In this document: piece by piece, positions 62,864-64,000 of the stretch
Numbering within the stretch: position 1 is the stretch's first letter
Layout: each line of letters starts with the position of its first letter
Assembly (NCBI GenBank): GCA_963710175.1
Contig: CAVPZC010000001.1
Location: 248,001-312,000 of the forward strand
DNA from: Phormidesmis sp963710175
Lineage (GTDB): Bacteria; Cyanobacteriota; Cyanobacteriia; Phormidesmidales; Phormidesmidaceae
Reading direction: 5' to 3'
Length of the DNA: 64,000 bases
Program-made: the position numbers and the translations under genes
The notes under the pieces: model-generated
The model's database searches: none
Seen by the model: the letters and a program-made list of their open reading frames with translations, nothing else
What the model was told of the DNA's origin: nothing

Positions 62864-63703
62864 CTAGAGGATGGCTCGGTTTTTGTAGTCGTAGCGATCG
62901 CCCCGGCTCAGGACATGAACTCTCAAGTTGTGAAGACTCAGGGGATCGGCTTCGCTGGTCTGGGCGTAGTTAGTGCGAACCAAGCTGCCGGGATCGACAA
63001 TGGTAACGGTGCCTTTGCCTAACACTTGAAAGGTGCCGTCGCCGACTATCGCAATGCAAGTGTCTTCATCAATGCCGATGCCGAGCTTGTCTGTGTGAGC
63101 GGCGATCGCACTCAGCAGCCGGGCCATGCGATTGCGGTTGTGAAAATGCTGATCGATCAGCATTTCGGGCACAATGCCTAAGCCATCGGTCAAATCGACC
63201 AAAGCCTGGTTGGGCGATTCGCCGCTGCTGCCGCCAGCGATCATTTTTTCGCCCATAATGGCAGCGCCAGCACTGGTACCGGCTAGCGCCAAATCACCGC
63301 CTCTAACTTTCTGCTTGATGATCTCCATCAGGCGAGTGCCACCGATCAAATCGCGTAGCCGCAGCTGATCGCCCCCCGTTACAAACACGCCTGTACAAGC
63401 GCCCAAAATATCCAACCACCGGGCTTCATCGCACTCGTCGCGCTGGCGAATGTCCAATACCTGAACCCGCTGAGCGCCCATCCGCTGAAAAATCTGATAA
63501 TAGCGATCACCGACAATACTCGGCTCCCTAGAGGCGCAAGGAATAATGCCAATAGCAGCACCCTCCCCACCGGCGCTCTCAAAAAAAGCCCTCAAGATAT
63601 CGCACTCATCTGTCTTATCTTCTGCCCCACCAATGACCATCACCGGATAGCGGGTAGAAGTTACCATAGACTTTTGAGCCAAGCGAGATCTTAGTTCCAG
63701 CAT
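62864..63703 (-). CDS. cphB: Cyanophycinase
   Basis: 279 residues from the ATG at 63703, which is preceded by GGGATGG; other in-frame starts at 63733 (ATG) and 63751 (TTG) would add 10 or 16 residues. It cleaves cyanophycin into beta-Asp-Arg dipeptides. Serine-peptidase S51 motif TSAGAAIMGEKMI with the nucleophile Ser in GTSAGA; YPVMVIGGAEDKTDECDIL at the start; FVTGGDQLRLRDLIGGT. It lies upstream of cphA on the same strand, the usual order cphB-cphA. Confidence 0.94.
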   Translation of the reverse strand: MLELRSRLAQKSMVTSTRYPVMVIGGAEDKTDECDILRAFFESAGGEGAAIGIIPCASREPSIVGDRYYQIFQRMGAQRVQVLDIRQRDECDEARWLDILGACTGVFVTGGDQLRLRDLIGGTRLMEIIKQKVRGGDLALAGTSAGAAIMGEKMIAGGSSGESPNQALVDLTDGLGIVPEMLIDQHFHNRNRMARLLSAIAAHTDKLGIGIDEDTCIAIVGDGTFQVLGKGTVTIVDPGSLVRTNYAQTSEADPLSLHNLRVHVLSRGDRYDYKNRAIL

Positions 63704-64000
63704 AGAACCATCCCAGGGATTTATTAAGGACATTGGGGAGAAGTAGAACAAACACTACCTGGTTATTGCCAGTCAACGATCTAAATTCGACTCAGTCTGA
63801 AATACGCTGCTTACCAACCCACAGCCTAACAATAGCTCTGCGCATGGTTTTGTATTGAATTTGACCAGTTTTCATTTGTCAAAGAGCGCGCACCCGCTCT
63901 TGACCCTCTGCGCTAGAGCTTTGGCAGTCTGAATCTAATCTATAAACTGCCTTTCATTGACAGGTCGAGCCTTGACAAGTCGGAGCATTGACCGGTACCA

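Overview
The window is a piece of a cyanobacterial chromosome. It carries psbH and psbN in their usual head-to-head layout, the phycobilisome rod-core linker cpcG, the CO2-uptake NDH-1 genes ndhF3-ndhD3-cupA-cupS, a SigC-type sigma factor, and cyanophycin synthetase with cyanophycinase. GCGATCGC palindromes, frequent in cyanobacterial genomes, are scattered throughout. Base composition and gene content fit a Leptolyngbya/Synechococcales-like organism, but the species cannot be named from the sequence alone.

Layout. 1-1.0 kb: end of an IS4-family transposase gene cut by the window edge. 1.1-8.3 kb: a histidine kinase with a degenerate ATP-binding domain, a frameshifted alpha/beta hydrolase, ilvB, and an FtsL-like gene followed by a class B penicillin-binding protein. 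8.3-13.6 kb (minus strand): two paralogous exported proteins, an FAD oxidoreductase with SLH repeats and a PRC-barrel protein. 13.6-16.5 kb: fluoroacetate-dehalogenase-like hydrolase, PstS-like binding protein and a HepT/MntA (HEPN/MNT) toxin-antitoxin pair whose toxin start is frameshifted. 16.5-20 kb: pth, tatA, psbH (minus), then psbN, rpsP, khpA and phoH (plus). 20-26 kb: SNF2-type helicase, a DUF6883/DUF4926 pair, a long gene-poor gap, and sigC. 26-32 kb: exported Cys-pair repeat protein, dxs, membrane proteins, mobA, cpcG. 32-35 kb: pseudouridine synthase, cobA and a CbiX/SirB-type chelatase (siroheme route). 35.4-38.7 kb: tRNA-His, subtilase, rpe, a 58-residue protein, tRNA-Thr, tRNA-Tyr. 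38.9-42.7 kb: endonuclease III-like protein, acyltransferase and processive glycosyltransferase. 42.8-43.7 kb: a Uma2-family gene destroyed by point lesions and two small insertions. 43.7-45.7 kb: two unknown genes and an SDR protein. 46-51.3 kb: CO2-uptake operon. 51.5-56.7 kb: M20 amidohydrolase, a complete 1,535-bp insertion sequence, a lipoprotein, an unknown protein and a hydrolase. 56.8-63.7 kb (minus): proline dehydrogenase/P5C dehydrogenase, cphA, cphB.

How genes work together. ndhF3-ndhD3-cupA-cupS encode the inducible high-affinity CO2-hydrating NDH-1MS module. cphA and cphB make and open the Arg/Asp storage polymer cyanophycin, and the adjacent bifunctional proline catabolic enzyme can carry arginine-derived proline to glutamate. 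cobA and the chelatase feed siroheme, needed by nitrite and sulfite reductases. tatA/pth and rpsP/khpA are tightly packed pairs.

The most informative structure is a nested set of mobile sequences. A roughly 104-bp palindromic repeat occurs twice. One copy (43.4 kb) sits inside the dead Uma2 gene. The other (52.8-54.4 kb, opposite orientation) has itself been split by the 1,535-bp IS, with a 7-bp target duplication and 20-bp perfect terminal inverted repeats. The first copy therefore serves as an in-window empty site. A second, 208-bp MITE-like insertion with its own terminal inverted repeats and target duplication also lies in the Uma2 gene.
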